A stretch of DNA of 64,000 nt from Dyadobacter sp. (GCF_017744695.1 NZ_JAGIAS010000006.1:124001-188000); one strand, 5' to 3'. Counted from the stretch's first letter, positions 49,923-59,038 are shown. A program made the numbers and translations. Notes: a model not told the origin generated them from the letters alone.

Positions 49923-51113
49923 TTAACCTTCTCCGACACCTGCTATGTTATTCCAGCGGCCCCAGTTGACGGACGCTTCGTAGTCCAGCAGCAGGCTTTC
50001 AAAGAACATCGCACCCCACGTCCAGTTAATGTCCAGACCATCGACGAGGTATCTCGCGGCCGACTCGCGTTCCGAGGCCGTAATGAAACCGGTAGTATTT
50101 AGCTTCCGGATAATATCATTTATTGTCTGGTCTTCGGTTTCTCCTTTCGTCCATTTTTCAAATGCAGCATTGTCATTCTTCCAGCGGCGATTGAAATGAT
50201 GTTTTACACCACTCGGTTTGAACATCCGCGGGCCGAACCGGAGCAATGTCCAATGCAGGAACTCTCTTCTGAGCAAGTTAGTGATAATGGCATCTTCCGT
50301 TACGGCGTGCGACTGGGCTGTTTTTACGCTACGATAAATATAGGATGCCGATATGCAGCCCAGCGATAACCAGTCGGAAAGCCGGGTGTCGGTAAGGGGC
50401 TCTGCGGATGTGTAGGTAATGTCCTTTTTAACATATTGCTCCACATATTCTTTCAAAACAGCCAATGCATGCGTTTCTCCGCCAGTTGACACACCGGAGG
50501 CTTTCGAGGGTATTTCATTTGGGTCGATCCCGAGTTCCGGCAAGCCGGGAATGGCGCCTGCTTCGAAATCGGCCGGCAATGTGATCGTTTCCGGCGTCGG
50601 AAACTGGTCTTTTATTTTCAGATCGTTGCTTAGCAGCCGTTCAAATTCGGGAAAGCCGGACGGTAGCTTGGATACGGGAAATGGCAAGTCGGTTGCACTG
50701 ATTATCGTATCCATCCAAAAGAGCTTAATGTCTACGTTCGCCGTTTTGAGATTTTTACTTAATGAAGATTCAATGCGGGTTTCCTGGGGTGCTATTTCCT
50801 TACTTGTGTAGACGTAATCGGCATTGTAATCTTCGGCCAGTTTGGCAACGATCTCTTCGGGCTTACCTGTGCGGATGAGCAGGTCGCCGCCTTTTTGCCG
50901 GATATTTTCGCGAAGTTCGGCAACGGATTCAATCAGAAACCTAGCTCGTAATGCGCCCGTTCTGCGGAAGCCGAGTTTTGTTTTTTCGAATTGACGGGGA
51001 TCAAAAACATATACGGGGATAATTTCGTCGGCGGAACCGGCGGCAGCGGAAAGTGCCTGGTTGTCCTTTAACCTCAAATCATTCCTGAACCAATAGATGA
51101 TGCGACGGGCCAT
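49923..51113 (-). CDS. DASH-type cryptochrome/photolyase, short C-terminus
   Basis: A 396-residue photolyase/cryptochrome. Residues ~1-165 are the photolyase N-terminal domain (IIYWFRNDLRLKDNQAL, VYVFDPRQFEKTKLGFRRTGALRARFLIESVAEL, a DASH-like start). The FAD domain follows with GGETHALAVL, LSDWLSLGCISASYIY, LLRREFLHWTLLRFGPRMF and GLDINWTWGAMFFESLLLDYEASVNWGRWNNIAGVG. The protein stops two residues after AGVG, where DASH proteins normally continue for about 35-40 residues (xDPRxxRxFNPxxQ...). No remnant of that tail is readable in any frame downstream. It may repair single-stranded cyclobutane dimers or act as a light sensor; the missing tail leaves activity uncertain. Confidence 0.85.
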   Translation of the reverse strand: MARRIIYWFRNDLRLKDNQALSAAAGSADEIIPVYVFDPRQFEKTKLGFRRTGALRARFLIESVAELRENIRQKGGDLLIRTGKPEEIVAKLAEDYNADYVYTSKEIAPQETRIESSLSKNLKTANVDIKLFWMDTIISATDLPFPVSKLPSGFPEFERLLSNDLKIKDQFPTPETITLPADFEAGAIPGLPELGIDPNEIPSKASGVSTGGETHALAVLKEYVEQYVKKDITYTSAEPLTDTRLSDWLSLGCISASYIYRSVKTAQSHAVTEDAIITNLLRREFLHWTLLRFGPRMFKPSGVKHHFNRRWKNDNAAFEKWTKGETEDQTINDIIRKLNTTGFITASERESAARYLVDGLDINWTWGAMFFESLLLDYEASVNWGRWNNIAGVGEG

Positions 51114-51193
51114 TAATACAAACTGATAAGTACTCTTTGGGAAATATTAAGATATGCAAGTATACGAAAAATGAATCGGGCAAATAATAGGAA

Positions 51194-51232
51194 AAAGCCC
51201 GCTGCGAAATCGATCGGTTCGCAGCGGGCTTT
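51194..51232 (-). terminator. Rho-independent terminator of the PorE-like gene
   Basis: AAAGCCCGCTGCGAA (51194-51208) and TTCGCAGCGGGCTTT (51218-51232) form a perfect 15-bp stem. On the minus strand it is followed by TTCC and an AT-rich run. It lies 16 bp after the stop codon at 51249. Confidence 0.85.
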
Positions 51233-51248
51233 CCTATGGCTGGTTAAA

Positions 51249-53270
51249 TCAATAGCTCAGGATTGTGAATTCAGTACGACGGTTGCGTTGGTGTTCTTCC
51301 TCTGTTTTGGCATTAGGGATAATAAGCTCCCGTTCGCCGTATCCCTTGGCTTCCATTCGCTCCGCTGCGATGCCTTTGGAGTTCAGATACGCCACGGCCG
51401 ACTCCGCGCGGTTTTGCGAGAGGGTCATGTTATAGGCGTCGGTTGCGCGCGCATCCGTATGTGAGCTCAGTTCGATTGTCATCGTCGGGTTGTCTTTCAG
51501 GATTTGAACAAGCTTGTCGAGCTCCACTGCGGCATCCGGGCGGATATTGTATTTGTTCAAATCATAGTAGATGTTTTCGAGAACGAAGGTTTTGTTCAGT
51601 TCCAGCTTGTCGAGCTTGATGGTCACATTGAATGTCGTATCCGTTAATTCTTTGGTCAGGAATATCGGTGGAATGTTGCGGCCCGACATCGAGAATGGCT
51701 CGCGTTTGCTGATATAGCCTTTACGCTGAACGAGTAGTTGATAGGATTGACCTTCTTCCACCGGCTGTCTGCCAAACTTGCCATCTTTGGCAGTCGGGAA
51801 TTCGGCGATTTGGGTATCCGAAGTATCAGGTAGAATGTGCACCACCGCCGAATCGATCGGGGTAGGGGTTTCGCCATTTGCCAGAACAGTTCCGCCAAGG
51901 AAGTAGCGTACTACTTTTCGCTTACCGTTAATGAAGTTGGGGTTATTCGGATTAAGCGGGTCGTTCGGGTCGGTATGTTTCGCAATTTTTGTTGTGTCCT
52001 CTTCTTCCGGTCCGGCGAAGTAATAAATGTCGTCGTCACCCTTGCCGCCGTCGCGGTTCGATGCGAAAAAGCCCTTGTTCAGATTTTGATAAAATACTAA
52101 TCCAAAATCGTCCTGCGGGCTATTGAAAGGCAGCCCCATGTTTTCGATGGTGATAACTCCCTGTGTTCTGGTCGCTGAAAACAGGTCGAGCTTCCCGAGG
52201 CCGGGGTGGCCGTCCGATGCAAAATAGAGCTTTCCGCCTTCTGCCACATAAGGGAACATGTCGTCACCGGGGGTATTAATATCTCTCCCCATATTCACCG
52301 GGCGGCTGAACCGGCCCGACGCATCCATGTTAGTGCGGTAAATGTCGATGCCGCCTACGCCGCCGGCTCGGTTAGATGCGAAGTAAAGCGTTTTGCCGTC
52401 ACGCGAGAAGGCGGGCGAGCCATCCCAGGCGAGGGAGTCGTTGATAGGCAGGATTGCGGGAGGCGTCCATTGGCCATTGATATTGCGGCTCATATACAAG
52501 TCCACATCCACACCGCCGTTCTTTTTGCCGGTGTTACCTCTTGCGAAAACCAGCGTTTTGCCGTCGGGCGAGAATGCAGGTGAGCCTTCGTTGGCGTCGG
52601 GCGAGAAAATGTCCTGGCTAAAAACAACCGGGTTGCCCTGTGTATTGCCTGCGTCGGACGCGATATTGATTTTATAAAGACCCAGCATTGGCTGGCCGTT
52701 GTTCTTGTAGATTTTTTCTTTTTTGGAAGAAGAGAAAACCAGTTCGTTACCGACCACAGTGGGTGAAAACTCGGAGCCGGCTGTGTTCAGCGGAAGGTCT
52801 TTCAACTCTACTTCCATTTTGGTGGTTTTCAACCGGTCGGCGATTTTAAGGATCTCCACCTCGCGCAATGCACGTTCCTGTAAGTTCTGCGGGACGCCCT
52901 GGCTTTTCGCGAATTCAGAAAACTGGGCGGAAGCGCCGGCATAGTCCCCAGTTGTTTTCAATGCATAAGCATATTGAAAACGGGCGTCGGCATTGGTAAT
53001 ACCTCCGTCTAGCGCTTTTTTATAGTAGGGGACTGCCTCCTTGAAGCGGTTGGAGAGGCGGTACGACTCGGCGATCATATAGCTGGTCTGTACCGGTTCT
53101 ATATCGGCTTCGGCAGCCTTCTGGAAACCTTTGATGGCGAGGTCATATTCTCCGTTTGCAAATTTCTTTTGGCCGTCTTTATATGCCTGCATCGCCGAGT
53201 TGCAGCCGGACAAGTATACACAAATGGCAAAACAAACTATGAGAGTAAAGTAACTCCGGATAAGTTTCAT
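51249..53270 (-). CDS. PorE-like lipoprotein: TPR, PD40 propeller, CRD-like and OmpA domains
   Basis: A 673-residue lipoprotein from MKLIRSYF at 53270 (a longer frame reaches 53336); lipobox YLSGC, Cys23. Domain order: TPR repeats (~25-130), a WD40-like PD40 beta-propeller (~165-440; SPAFSPDGKTLVFARGN, SPAFSRDGKTLYFASNRAGGVGGID, YVAEGGKLYFASDG), a carboxypeptidase-regulatory-like domain (~470-545) and an OmpA C-terminal peptidoglycan-binding domain (~560-673; TIELSSHTDARATDAYNMTLSQNRAESAVAYL). This is the layout of PorE, an outer-membrane lipoprotein that anchors the type IX secretion machinery to peptidoglycan. Paralogues with other roles exist in Bacteroidota, so the assignment is tentative. 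Confidence 0.85.
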   Translation of the reverse strand: MKLIRSYFTLIVCFAICVYLSGCNSAMQAYKDGQKKFANGEYDLAIKGFQKAAEADIEPVQTSYMIAESYRLSNRFKEAVPYYKKALDGGITNADARFQYAYALKTTGDYAGASAQFSEFAKSQGVPQNLQERALREVEILKIADRLKTTKMEVELKDLPLNTAGSEFSPTVVGNELVFSSSKKEKIYKNNGQPMLGLYKINIASDAGNTQGNPVVFSQDIFSPDANEGSPAFSPDGKTLVFARGNTGKKNGGVDVDLYMSRNINGQWTPPAILPINDSLAWDGSPAFSRDGKTLYFASNRAGGVGGIDIYRTNMDASGRFSRPVNMGRDINTPGDDMFPYVAEGGKLYFASDGHPGLGKLDLFSATRTQGVITIENMGLPFNSPQDDFGLVFYQNLNKGFFASNRDGGKGDDDIYYFAGPEEEDTTKIAKHTDPNDPLNPNNPNFINGKRKVVRYFLGGTVLANGETPTPIDSAVVHILPDTSDTQIAEFPTAKDGKFGRQPVEEGQSYQLLVQRKGYISKREPFSMSGRNIPPIFLTKELTDTTFNVTIKLDKLELNKTFVLENIYYDLNKYNIRPDAAVELDKLVQILKDNPTMTIELSSHTDARATDAYNMTLSQNRAESAVAYLNSKGIAAERMEAKGYGERELIIPNAKTEEEHQRNRRTEFTILSY

Positions 53271-53473
53271 AATGTAAAGTATAAAATCAAACGATTCGAC
53301 GCGCACTGGGTTTCTGAAAACAATACTAATAAACAACGATTGGAAATAAAATTCAGGATACTATATAGGAAGAATTTTATTCGAAAAATGAGCATTTCAC
53401 GATTTTCTGCTGCATTTACCGCCCGAACCCGCCATTTCTCCAAAACCCAACGGTTACATAACCAACTATTCTC

Positions 53474-53562
53474 CGACCATTTCCCGACAACAACCTGACT
53501 ATTTTCGACTACTTCTTGACAACTCCTGACTATTTCCTGACCACTTCCTGACAACCTCTGAC
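53474..53562. repeat. Nine-unit YGAC tandem array with 10-11 bp period
   Basis: YGAC (TGAC or CGAC) begins at 53474, 53485, 53496, 53506, 53517, 53527, 53538, 53549 and 53559. The spacings are 11, 11, 10, 11, 10, 11, 11 and 10 bp, a mean of 10.6 bp. The units are variants of YGACNANTTCC; on the minus strand they read GTCAGGAANTG. The array ends 39 bp before the rpsL -33 element. Confidence 0.85.
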
Positions 53563-53601
53563 GCGGAATGGTAGAAAATGGATAAAAAAAGTTGTTAACG
53601 G

Positions 53602-53632
53602 TTTGTAAATCAAGGATGGTTTATTACTTTTG
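53602..53632 (+). promoter_or_regulatory. Promoter of rpsL-rpsG
   Basis: TTTG (53602-53605), 19 bp, TACTTTTG (53625-53632): a full Bacteroidota promoter match, followed by CAGTCCG. The leader to the rpsL ATG at 53708 is about 70 nt. Confidence 0.8.
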
Positions 53633-53672
53633 CAGTCCGATTTTTCGGGAAAAGTGTTTATATAACAAACGA

Positions 53673-53688
53673 CCGGTTTGCTAACCGG
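53673..53688 (+). promoter_or_regulatory. Leader hairpin of rpsL
   Basis: CCGGTT-TGCT-AACCGG is a perfect 6-bp hairpin with a tetraloop in the 5' leader, 19 bp before the start codon. It is a candidate site for translational feedback by a ribosomal protein such as S7 or S12. Confidence 0.4.
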
Positions 53689-53707
53689 ATCAAAATCAAA
53701 TTGTTAA

Positions 53708-54121
53708 ATGCCTACTATTTCACAATTAGTCCGTAAAGGTAGAGAGACCATTACATGGAAATCCAAGTCTCCGGCTTTGGATTCATGCCCTCAGCGCAGG
53801 GGCGTGTGCACCCGGGTGTACACTACTACGCCTAAGAAGCCAAACTCGGCGCTTCGTAAAGTAGCCCGTGTTCGTCTGTCGAACAACAAGGAGGTGAATG
53901 CCTACATCCCAGGTGAAGGCCACAACCTGCAAGAGCACTCGATCGTATTGATCCGCGGTGGTCGTGTGAAGGATTTGCCAGGTGTTCGTTACCACATCAT
54001 CCGTGGTGCATTGGATACCGCAGGTGTTAACGGACGTAAACAACGTCGTTCTAAATACGGTGCTAAGCGCCCGAAACCAGGACAAGCTCCGGCAGCACCA
54101 GTAAAAGGTAAGAAAAAATAA
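53708..54121 (+). CDS. rpsL: 30S ribosomal protein S12
   Basis: A 137-residue S12. It starts [12 protein letters not shown] and contains [87 protein letters not shown]. The Lys in TPKKPNSA and the Lys in GGRVKDLPG are the wild-type residues whose substitution gives streptomycin resistance elsewhere. The Asp of VKDLPG is the site of methylthiolation in some bacteria. S12 sits at the decoding centre. It is first of a two-gene unit with rpsG (120-bp spacer). Confidence 0.98.
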   Translation: MPTISQLVRKGRETITWKSKSPALDSCPQRRGVCTRVYTTTPKKPNSALRKVARVRLSNNKEVNAYIPGEGHNLQEHSIVLIRGGRVKDLPGVRYHIIRGALDTAGVNGRKQRRSKYGAKRPKPGQAPAAPVKGKKK

Positions 54122-54241
54122 AAAGTAACTCTCTCTGCTTTTATTAAGTAATTCAATTCTTATAAAAGGGAAGTAATCCTGATCATTACCTCAGGGTGAA
54201 TAAGTTGCAAAACGAAACCTCGTTAAAAACATTAAGACAAA

Positions 54242-54709
54242 ATGAGAAAGTCGAAACCTAAAAAGAGATATATCCTTCCTGATCCGAAGTTCCGGGACGT
54301 ACAGGTTACCAAATTCGTTAACAACCTGATGTACGAAGGAAAGAAGAGTATCGCATTCACTATTTTCTACGACGCATTGGAGTTGGTTGAGAAAAAAACC
54401 AGCGAAAGCGGCCTGGAAACTTGGAGAAAAGCATTGAACAATGTGACTCCTTCTGTTGAGGTTAAAAGCCGCCGTGTAGGTGGTGCTACCTTCCAGGTTC
54501 CTACCGAAGTTCGTCCTGAGCGTAAGCAGTCACTGGGCATGAAATGGTTGATCAACTACGCACGTAAGCGTGGTGAGAAAACCATGGTTGACCGTCTGGC
54601 TGGCGAAATCATCGCTGCTGCGAAAGGTGAAGGTGCCGCTGTGAAGAAGAAAGACGATACGCACCGTATGGCAGATGCCAACAAGGCGTTCTCGCACTTC
54701 CGTTTCTAA
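54242..54709 (+). CDS. rpsG: 30S ribosomal protein S7
   Basis: A 155-residue S7, the assembly initiator of the 30S head. Blocks include [126 protein letters not shown]. The length and C-terminus are normal for bacteria. It is followed after 25 bp by a strong terminator, so fusA is transcribed separately. Confidence 0.98.
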   Translation: MRKSKPKKRYILPDPKFRDVQVTKFVNNLMYEGKKSIAFTIFYDALELVEKKTSESGLETWRKALNNVTPSVEVKSRRVGGATFQVPTEVRPERKQSLGMKWLINYARKRGEKTMVDRLAGEIIAAAKGEGAAVKKKDDTHRMADANKAFSHFRF

Positions 54710-54734
54710 GCAGAAGCGCAGACATAAATTATGG

Positions 54735-54768
54735 TCGGGAGCCCGGTTTATCCGGGTTCCCGATTTTT
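54735..54768 (+). terminator. Terminator of rpsL-rpsG
   Basis: TCGGGAGCCCGG (54735-54746) pairs with CCGGGTTCCCGA (54752-54763) with one G-U pair. TTTTTATTTT follows. Confidence 0.88.
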
Positions 54769-54804
54769 ATTTTAGTGGTTTTGAGAAAAATAACTTTTCC
54801 TTAA

Positions 54805-54835
54805 TTGTTTTTATAATCAACAATTTATACTTTTG
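54805..54835 (+). promoter_or_regulatory. Promoter of fusA
   Basis: TTGT (54805-54808), 19 bp, then TACTTTTG (54828-54835), an exact -7 match. The leader to the fusA ATG at 54938 is about 100 nt. Confidence 0.7.
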
Positions 54836-54937
54836 CGCTCTGAATTTTCAAAACCAGCACTTTACGCTAAGAGGAAAGTTCGAACAGCTTCGCATTGAAT
54901 TGCACTTTGAATATAAAAAAACACATCACCATCTGTC

Positions 54938-57058
54938 ATGGCACGTGATTTAAGATTAACAAGAAACATAGGTATTGCTGCGCACATTGATGCCGGTAAA
55001 ACAACGACAACGGAGCGTATCCTTTACTACGCAGGGGTTAGCCACAAAATCGGAGAGGTGCACGATGGTGCTGCTACGATGGACTGGATGGAGCAGGAGC
55101 AGGAGCGTGGTATCACTATTACATCCGCTGCTACGACTGTTAACTGGAACTACCGCAACGAAAAATACCACATCAACATCATCGATACTCCGGGACACGT
55201 TGACTTCACCGTTGAAGTAAACCGTTCTCTTCGTGTATTGGATGGTCTTGTGTTCCTTTTCAGTGCAGTAGATGGTGTTGAGCCTCAGTCTGAAACAAAC
55301 TGGCGCCTTGCTAACAACTATAATGTAGCACGTATCGGTTTCGTGAACAAAATGGACCGTTCAGGTGCTGACTTCCTGAAAGTTTGCAACCAGGTGAAAG
55401 AAATGTTGGGCAGCTACGCTGTACCTCTTCAATTGCCTATCGGTGCAGAAGATACTTTCCGCGGCGTGGTCGACCTGGTTAACTTCCGCGGTATCGAGTG
55501 GAACGAAGCTGATAAAGGTATGACTTTCACCGAGGTGCCTATTCCTGACGATATGTTGGAAGAAGCTACCGAATGGAGAGAGAAATTGCTCGAAGCGGTT
55601 GCTGAGTTCGACGAGACTTTGATGGAGAAATATTTCGAAGATCCTAACTCGATCACAGAAGACGAAATCCTTGCTGCATTGCGCGCTGCGACGATCAGCA
55701 TGAAGATCGTTCCGATGGTTTGCGGTTCTTCTTTCAAAAACAAAGGCGTTCAAACGATGCTGGATTACGTGATGGCTATCCTGCCTTCACCTTTGGATCG
55801 CGAAAACATCGTTGGTACAGATCCACGCACAGGTAACGAAATCAGCCGTAAGCCATCCGAAACAGATCCATTCTGTGCATTGGCATTCAAAATTGCAACT
55901 GACCCTTACGTAGGTCGCCTTTGCTTCATCCGTTCTTACTCGGGTGTACTTGAGTCAGGTTCTTATGTATTGAACAACCGTTCAGGTAACAAAGAGCGTA
56001 TCTCCCGTATTTTCCAAATGCACGCTAACAAGCAAAATCAAATCGACAAGCTGGAAGCAGGTGACATTGGTGCGGTAGTAGGTTTCAAAGATATCAAGAC
56101 AGGAGATACCCTTTCAGAAGAAAAATCACCGATCATCCTCGAATCAATGGTGTTCCCAGAGCCGGTAATCGGTTATGCGATCGAGCCTAAGAAAGCGGCT
56201 GACAGCGATAACTTCTCGAAAGCAATCACCAAGCTGATTGAAGAAGATCCAACCCTCCAGGTTGAATCTAACGAAGAGACTGGTCAGACGATCATCAAAG
56301 GGATGGGTGAGCTTCACCTTGAAATCATCATCGACCGTATGCGTCGTGAGTTCAAAGTGGAAGTAAACCAGGGTGCTCCTCAGGTTGCTTACAAAGAGAT
56401 CCTTACCAAGAACTACGAACACCGCGAGGTTTACAAGAAACAAACGGGTGGTCGCGGTAAATTCGCCGATATCGTATTCGAAATCGGACCACGTGACGAC
56501 AACGAAGAAGGCAAAGAGCCGAAACAAGGTTTGCAGTTTGTGAACGAAGTGGTAGGTGGTGCTATCCCTCGCGAATTCATCGCTCCTGTACAGAAAGGTT
56601 TCGAAGCTGCGATGATCAACGGCGCGCTTGCAGGATATCCATTGGATTCGATGAAAGTGCGTTTGTTCCACGGTTCATTCCACGATGTCGATTCAGATTC
56701 ACTCTCTTTCGAATTGGCTGCTAAGCTTGGTTTTAAAGAAGCTGCTCGTCACGCCGGATCGAAATTGATGGAGCCTATCATGCACGTGGAAGTTCTGACT
56801 CCGGACGAATACACAGGTCCTATCACAGGTGACTTGAACCGTCGCCGTGGTATCATGCGCGGTATGGACACCCGTAACGGTGCGCAGGTGATCAAGGCTG
56901 ATGTGCCTTTGTCAGAATTGTTCGGTTATGTAACTGATCTTCGTACAATGTCATCAGGCCGTGCTACTGCTTCTTTGACATTCGCTTACTACGAAATCGT
57001 TCCGAATAACATCGCTGAGGGTGTTATCGAGAAGGCGAAAGGTCTCGTTAAAGCTTAA
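54938..57058 (+). CDS. fusA: Elongation factor G
   Basis: A 706-residue translational GTPase. Motifs of the G domain: [22 protein letters not shown] (P loop), [12 protein letters not shown] (switch region), [14 protein letters not shown] and NKMDRSGAD. Domain II onward includes [31 protein letters not shown] (domain III/IV boundary), and [34 protein letters not shown] (domain V). It drives tRNA-mRNA translocation and, with RRF, ribosome recycling. It is its own transcription unit, with promoter, long leader and downstream hairpin. No tuf gene follows, in contrast to the enterobacterial str operon. Confidence 0.98.
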   Translation: MARDLRLTRNIGIAAHIDAGKTTTTERILYYAGVSHKIGEVHDGAATMDWMEQEQERGITITSAATTVNWNYRNEKYHINIIDTPGHVDFTVEVNRSLRVLDGLVFLFSAVDGVEPQSETNWRLANNYNVARIGFVNKMDRSGADFLKVCNQVKEMLGSYAVPLQLPIGAEDTFRGVVDLVNFRGIEWNEADKGMTFTEVPIPDDMLEEATEWREKLLEAVAEFDETLMEKYFEDPNSITEDEILAALRAATISMKIVPMVCGSSFKNKGVQTMLDYVMAILPSPLDRENIVGTDPRTGNEISRKPSETDPFCALAFKIATDPYVGRLCFIRSYSGVLESGSYVLNNRSGNKERISRIFQMHANKQNQIDKLEAGDIGAVVGFKDIKTGDTLSEEKSPIILESMVFPEPVIGYAIEPKKAADSDNFSKAITKLIEEDPTLQVESNEETGQTIIKGMGELHLEIIIDRMRREFKVEVNQGAPQVAYKEILTKNYEHREVYKKQTGGRGKFADIVFEIGPRDDNEEGKEPKQGLQFVNEVVGGAIPREFIAPVQKGFEAAMINGALAGYPLDSMKVRLFHGSFHDVDSDSLSFELAAKLGFKEAARHAGSKLMEPIMHVEVLTPDEYTGPITGDLNRRRGIMRGMDTRNGAQVIKADVPLSELFGYVTDLRTMSSGRATASLTFAYYEIVPNNIAEGVIEKAKGLVKA

Positions 57059-57065
57059 TAAAACG

Positions 57066-57097
57066 AATGCGTTGCAGGAGCCATTCTGCAACGCATT
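57066..57097 (+). terminator. Hairpin downstream of fusA
   Basis: AATGCGTTGCAG (57066-57077) pairs perfectly with CTGCAACGCATT (57086-57097) over an 8-nt loop. It lies 8 bp after the fusA stop. The U-tract is short, so it may be a partial terminator or an mRNA-stabilising structure. Confidence 0.7.
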
Positions 57098-57192
57098 TCT
57101 GATGATATAGCCTGTGAAGTAAATGGTTCTTTTGCAGGTGTAATTGCCGGGGTCACCGGCGAGATTTTCTGAACCGGAAACAAACCAATACA

Positions 57193-57498
57193 ATGAATCA
57201 AAAGATCCGTATCAAACTTCGGTCATTCGACCACAACTTGGTTGACAAGTCAGCTGAGAAAATTGTTAAGGCAGTAAAGGCAACAGGCGCGGTAGTAAGC
57301 GGTCCTATTCCTTTGCCTACAAAGACAGAGAAATTCACTGTTCTTCGTTCGCCGCACGTTAACAAGAAATCAAGAGAGCAGTTCCAGCTTTGTACTTACA
57401 AGCGTTTGGTGGACATCTTCTCTACAAGTGCAAAAACGGTAGACGCCCTGATGAAGCTCGAATTGCCAAGCGGCGTTGACGTAGAGATCAAAGTTTAG
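57193..57498 (+). CDS. rpsJ: 30S ribosomal protein S10
   Basis: A 101-residue S10, slightly trimmed relative to many bacteria. It contains [100 protein letters not shown]10 is a 30S head protein and, as NusE, a transcription-antitermination partner. It is separated from fusA by a hairpin and from rplC by a strong terminator, so it is nearly a single-gene unit. Its promoter is not obvious; TTCTTTTG (6-7 of 8) lies near 57128. Confidence 0.98.
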   Translation: MNQKIRIKLRSFDHNLVDKSAEKIVKAVKATGAVVSGPIPLPTKTEKFTVLRSPHVNKKSREQFQLCTYKRLVDIFSTSAKTVDALMKLELPSGVDVEIKV

Positions 57499-57633
57499 CA
57501 ATACCGGCTTATTCATTTAAGTCATCACATAAATTGGATGAAGGTCCGGGTTCCTCTGGAAACCACATCTGAACTCAGAAAAGCCTGACAGGCACGTAGT
57601 TAGATGCGGTATCAGTCAGCTTCTCGAAAAATG
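57499..57633 (+). other. Spacer between rpsJ and its terminator
   Basis: A 135-bp non-coding stretch that ends in a strong terminator. A small hairpin GGTT-CCTCTGG-AACC lies near 57550-57564. It could be a long 3' UTR of rpsJ or contain a small RNA that uses the same terminator. No ORF was found. Confidence 0.4.
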
Positions 57634-57665
57634 AGGTCAGATGTTCGTTCATCTGACCTTTTTTG
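57634..57665 (+). terminator. Terminator between rpsJ and rplC
   Basis: AGGTCAGATG (57634-57643) and CATCTGACCT (57650-57659) form a perfect 10-bp stem with loop TTCGTT. A run of six T follows. Confidence 0.92.
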
Positions 57666-57720
57666 CTGATTATCAGCGAGAAATATTTTTAGGCTGCTAG
57701 GATATAAAAATCGTTTTTTC

Positions 57721-57728
57721 TACCTTTG
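57721..57728 (+). promoter_or_regulatory. -7 element of the rplC (S10-region) operon promoter
   Basis: TACCTTTG is an exact TAnnTTTG match followed by CAGTCCG, the same downstream bases as at the rpsL promoter. The -33 region holds no TTTG but is T-rich nearby. The leader to the rplC ATG at 57781 is about 48 nt. Confidence 0.7.
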
Positions 57729-57780
57729 CAGTCCGTTTTAAAGATTAAGGGGTTTTACCTGCTAAATTTAAATTTCAAAC

Positions 57781-58401
57781 ATGTCTGGTTTAATTGGTAA
57801 AAAAATCGGAATGACTAGTTTGTACAATGCTGACGGGCAGGCTCTGGCATGTACTGTGATCCAAGCTGGTCCTTGTGTTGTAACACAAGTTAGGTCCGAA
57901 GAAAAGGATGGCTATAAGGCTATCCAGTTAGGTTTTGGTGAGAAGAAAGAAAAGAACACCTCCCAGCCTCTGATTGGCCACTTCAAGAAAGCCAACACGA
58001 CTCCCAAACAAAAATTGGTTGAGTTCAAGGAATTCGAAGTGGAACATGAACTTGGAACTTCATTGTCCGTACAGGACATCTTTGAAGAAGGCGAGTTTGT
58101 TGACGTAGTAGGATCTGCCAAAGGTCGTGGTTTCCAAGGTGTTGTAAAACGTCACGGATTCGGCGGGGTAGGTGGTCAGACGCACGGTCAGCACAACAGG
58201 GCCCGTCACCCAGGTTCGATTGGTGCTTGTTCATTCCCATCACGCGTATTCAAAGGTATCCGTATGGGTGGACGCATGGGTAACAATCGTGTAAAGATTC
58301 AGAATTTGCGTATTCTGAAAGTGATACCTGAGCAGAACATTCTTGTTGTGAGTGGCTCGGTACCTGGTTCAAAGAATTCATTTCTAATCATTGAGAAGTA
58401 G
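57781..58401 (+). CDS. rplC: 50S ribosomal protein L3
   Basis: A 206-residue L3. It opens [18 protein letters not shown] and has the central block [60 protein letters not shown], which includes the loop that reaches toward the peptidyl-transferase centre. It is an early 50S assembly protein. It is first of the long ribosomal operon that continues past the right edge; rplD starts 5 bp after its stop. Confidence 0.98.
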   Translation: MSGLIGKKIGMTSLYNADGQALACTVIQAGPCVVTQVRSEEKDGYKAIQLGFGEKKEKNTSQPLIGHFKKANTTPKQKLVEFKEFEVEHELGTSLSVQDIFEEGEFVDVVGSAKGRGFQGVVKRHGFGGVGGQTHGQHNRARHPGSIGACSFPSRVFKGIRMGGRMGNNRVKIQNLRILKVIPEQNILVVSGSVPGSKNSFLIIEK

Positions 58402-58406
58402 TACCA

Positions 58407-59036
58407 ATGGAACTGTCCGTATTAAATATAAAAGGAGAAGATACCGGCAAGAAGGTAAACGTGTCCGAGGAAGTATTCGGCATCGAGCCTAACACGCACG
58501 CTATCTATCTCGATGTAAAGCTTTACCTGGCCAACCAGCGTCAGGGAACGCACAAATCAAAGGAGCGTGCAGAGGTTAGCCTCTCAACACGCAAGCTGAA
58601 ACGCCAGAAGGGAACCGGCGGTGCTCGTGCGGGTAGCATGAAGTCACCAGTGTTCGTAGGTGGTGGTCGTATTTTCGGTCCACGCCCACGTACTTATGGT
58701 TTCAAGCTGAACAAGAAAGTAAAAGCGCTGGCGCGCAAATCTGCGCTTTCAGTGAAAGCTGCTTCTTCCGCTATCTCTGTTTTGGAAGCCTTCACTTTCG
58801 ATGCTCCTAAAACAAAGTCTTACTTGAATGTTTTGAATTCCCTTTCTCTGGTGAACACCAAAACATTATTGATCCTTCCTGAGATCGATAACAATGTATA
58901 CCTGTCAAGCCGTAACATTCCAAAAGCGAAAGTTACTACTGTTGACTCGGTAAATACATATGACCTGATGAATGCAGACCGTCTTCTGATTAGTGAATCT
59001 GCTATTTCTATTTTGGAAACCCAATTGAACAAATAA
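58407..59036 (+). CDS. rplD: 50S ribosomal protein L4
   Basis: A 209-residue L4. Diagnostic blocks are [76 protein letters not shown], which forms the extended loop in the exit tunnel. In enterobacteria L4 also represses its own operon; nothing here shows whether that holds. It lies 5 bp after rplC and 2 bp before rplW. Confidence 0.98.
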   Translation: MELSVLNIKGEDTGKKVNVSEEVFGIEPNTHAIYLDVKLYLANQRQGTHKSKERAEVSLSTRKLKRQKGTGGARAGSMKSPVFVGGGRIFGPRPRTYGFKLNKKVKALARKSALSVKAASSAISVLEAFTFDAPKTKSYLNVLNSLSLVNTKTLLILPEIDNNVYLSSRNIPKAKVTTVDSVNTYDLMNADRLLISESAISILETQLNK

Positions 59037-59038
59037 CA

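Larger units (their letters stand above)
53271..53707. other. 437-bp intergenic region upstream of rpsL
   Basis: A non-coding stretch between the divergent PorE-like and rpsL genes. It holds the helically phased YGAC array (53474-53562), the rpsL promoter and a leader hairpin, all listed separately. An antisense frame at 53267-53554 translates the repeat as SGSGQEIVRSCQEVV..., which looks like a by-product of the repeat rather than a gene. The rest (53271-53470) is AT-rich and should contain the PorE-like promoter; only weak matches were seen there. Confidence 0.6.

Noticed and set aside
53267-53554. Minus-strand frame translating the YGAC array into SGSGQEIVRSCQEVV...
   Set aside because: The apparent repeats in the peptide come from the DNA repeat, its frame overlaps the start of the PorE-like gene, and the unit lengths of 10 and 11 bp do not keep one reading frame.
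57540-57630. Possible tRNA-like fold in the rpsJ-rplC spacer
   Set aside because: No acceptor stem, anticodon arm or CCA pattern could be built; only a small hairpin and the terminator are supported.
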